From assembly GCA_023412195.1 (NCBI GenBank), contig JAEYNZ010000059.1, positions 1-23,932 on the forward strand: a stretch of 23,932 bases of DNA, in the 5' to 3' direction. A program made the position numbers and the translations under genes. The notes beneath the pieces were generated by a model. That model worked only from the letters and a program-made list of their open reading frames with translations. It was not told where the DNA came from and ran no database searches. The stretch is from Bacteroidota bacterium. Its GTDB lineage: Bacteria; Bacteroidota; Bacteroidia; Bacteroidales; Prolixibacteraceae. This document shows, piece by piece, positions 23,299 through 23,932 of this stretch. Within the stretch, counting starts at the first letter, position 1. Every line of letters begins with the position of its first letter.

Positions 23299-23640
23299 AT
23301 GAAAAAAATAACTGGTATGGAACTCAGCAATAAAAAATGTATCCCTTGCAGCGGTGAAGAAGAAATGCTTCAAGGTGACGATTTAAAAAAACTTCTGGAT
23401 CAATTGGGTGAAGGATGGGCGACAGAGGATAACAAGAAGCTTAGAAAAAGCTTTCCGTTTGACAACTTCAATAAAGGGCTGTTGTTTGTACAAAAGGTTG
23501 CAAGAATAGCAGAAGAAGAACAACATCATCCTGATTTATGCCTACATTATAAGAATGTGGAGGTTGAGCTTACAACGCATGCCATTGGTGGTTTATCAGA
23601 AAATGATTTTATTATGGCTGCCAAAATTGACAGGATTTGA
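23299..23640 (+). CDS. phhB: 4a-hydroxytetrahydrobiopterin (pterin-4a-carbinolamine) dehydratase
   Basis: This 113-aa enzyme of the PCD/DCoH family dehydrates 4a-hydroxytetrahydrobiopterin, recycling the pterin cofactor used by aromatic amino acid hydroxylases. The family signature EEEQHHPDLCLHYKNVEVELTTH is at 72-94, with His76, His77 and His94 corresponding to the active-site histidines, followed by GGLSENDFIMAAKID, the usual C-terminal helix. An internal Met at residue 7 (ATG at 23317) is an alternative start. No aromatic hydroxylase gene is in the window; in bacteria without one, the protein may serve other pterin chemistry. A clear terminator follows at 23708-23737, so it forms a single-gene unit. 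Confidence 0.93.
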   Translation: MKKITGMELSNKKCIPCSGEEEMLQGDDLKKLLDQLGEGWATEDNKKLRKSFPFDNFNKGLLFVQKVARIAEEEQHHPDLCLHYKNVEVELTTHAIGGLSENDFIMAAKIDRI

Positions 23641-23707
23641 TTGGAAAAAAGATAATTGATAATCACAATGCAATTTTATTCATTGTAAAGAGGAAAGGTA
23701 GCATTTT

Positions 23708-23737
23708 GAAGGGTGGCACAAGGCCGCCCTTCTTTTT
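23708..23737 (+). terminator. Rho-independent terminator after phhB
   Basis: A 10-bp GC-rich stem (GAAGGGTGGC, 23708-23717, with GCCGCCCTTC, 23723-23732, one G-U pair) with a 5-nt loop, followed by five U. Confidence 0.9.
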
Positions 23738-23752
23738 GTTTGACATGTTGAA

Positions 23753-23785
23753 TTTGAATCAATAAACTGAAAAAAGCTACTTTTG
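23753..23785 (+). promoter_or_regulatory. Promoter of trmD
   Basis: TTTG at 23753-23756, 21 bp of spacer and TACTTTTG at 23778-23785 make a textbook Bacteroidota -33/-7 pair. Transcription would start near 23791, leaving a leader of only about 9 nt before the ATG. Confidence 0.7.
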
Positions 23786-23799
23786 CAGGAAAAATATTT

Positions 23800-23932
23800 A
23801 TGAGAATTGACATCATCACCGTTTTGCCTGAAATACTTGAAAGCCCTCTGAATCATTCAATCCTAAAAAGGGCACAGGAGAAAAAGCTTGCGGAAATTTA
23901 TGTACACAATCTGCGTGACTATTCACATGACA
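23800..23932 (+). CDS. trmD: tRNA (guanine-37-N1)-methyltransferase TrmD, 5' part
   Basis: The first 44 codons of trmD, running off the window. The N-terminus MRIDIITVLPEILESPLNHS followed by ILKRAQEKKLAEIYVHNLRDY is a near-consensus TrmD start: the SPOUT-fold methyltransferase that forms m1G at position 37 of tRNAs reading CNN and related codons, which prevents +1 frameshifting. The ATG is at 23800-23802, preceded by a good promoter. Only the first strand and helices are visible; the S-adenosylmethionine-binding knot lies beyond the edge. Confidence 0.93.
   Translation, partial: MRIDIITVLPEILESPLNHSILKRAQEKKLAEIYVHNLRDYSHD

Overview
The window comes from the chromosome of a Bacteroidota member, most likely a Bacteroidales/Marinilabiliales-like bacterium. 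The evidence is AT-rich DNA, TAnnTTTG-type -7 promoter boxes in front of several genes, few recognisable Shine-Dalgarno sequences, and gene content typical of the phylum (YqgE/AlgH, DivIC/FtsB, a Rho-N small protein, a GTP-dependent CysD/CysN sulfurylase). I see no rRNA or tRNA gene and no CRISPR array. Most genes are ordinary chromosomal genes. The accessory content is the 3' end of a group II intron at the left edge and one complete IS110-group insertion sequence.

Layout. (1) 1-124: end (domains V and VI) of a group II intron abutting the stop codon of the next gene. (2) 125-4114, minus strand: an operon cysD - cysNC - UDP-glucuronate 4-epimerase, for sulfate activation plus uronic-acid sugar nucleotide synthesis. 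The fused APS-kinase domain has lost several consensus residues. (3) 4305-8946, minus strand: SLC13/DASS-type anion permease with RCK_C domains - XRE/cupin regulator - a large uncharacterised protein (DUF4914-like) with an HPr-kinase/PEPCK-type P-loop, ending in a long-looped terminator. The same TTAA-N8-TTAAnAATT element stands in front of the regulator and in front of the P-loop gene. (4) 9070-11157: an orphan membrane PAS histidine kinase. (5) 11405-14139, plus strand: 1-pyrroline-5-carboxylate dehydrogenase with its own terminator, then a DivIC/FtsB-like division protein and YqgE/AlgH. (6) 14188-15709, minus strand: a class IV aminotransferase homologue that appears to lack the PLP lysine, a Rho-N small protein and a small conserved protein. 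(7) 15800-16226: a gene-free stretch holding a DnaA-box-like inverted pair and a striking palindromic array of nine units at an exact 11-bp period. (8) 16227-18110, minus strand: three envelope or secreted proteins. (9) About 18298-19881: an IS110-group element with an intact DEDD recombinase and, upstream of it, a structured non-coding segment with the architecture expected of a bridge RNA. (10) 19920-23004, minus strand: homodimeric-type pyruvate dehydrogenase E1 (aceE) behind a small coiled-coil gene. (11) 23299-23932, plus strand: pterin-4a-carbinolamine dehydratase and the start of trmD.

How the genes may work together: regions 2 and 3 look like one physiological theme, import of an anion (possibly sulfate), its activation to APS and perhaps use in sulfated surface polysaccharide. 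The link is inferred from neighbourhood only. The strongest candidates for something under-described are the bridge-RNA locus of the IS110 element, the 11-bp phased palindromic array, and the regulator/P-loop-protein/transporter operon with its shared operator-like element.
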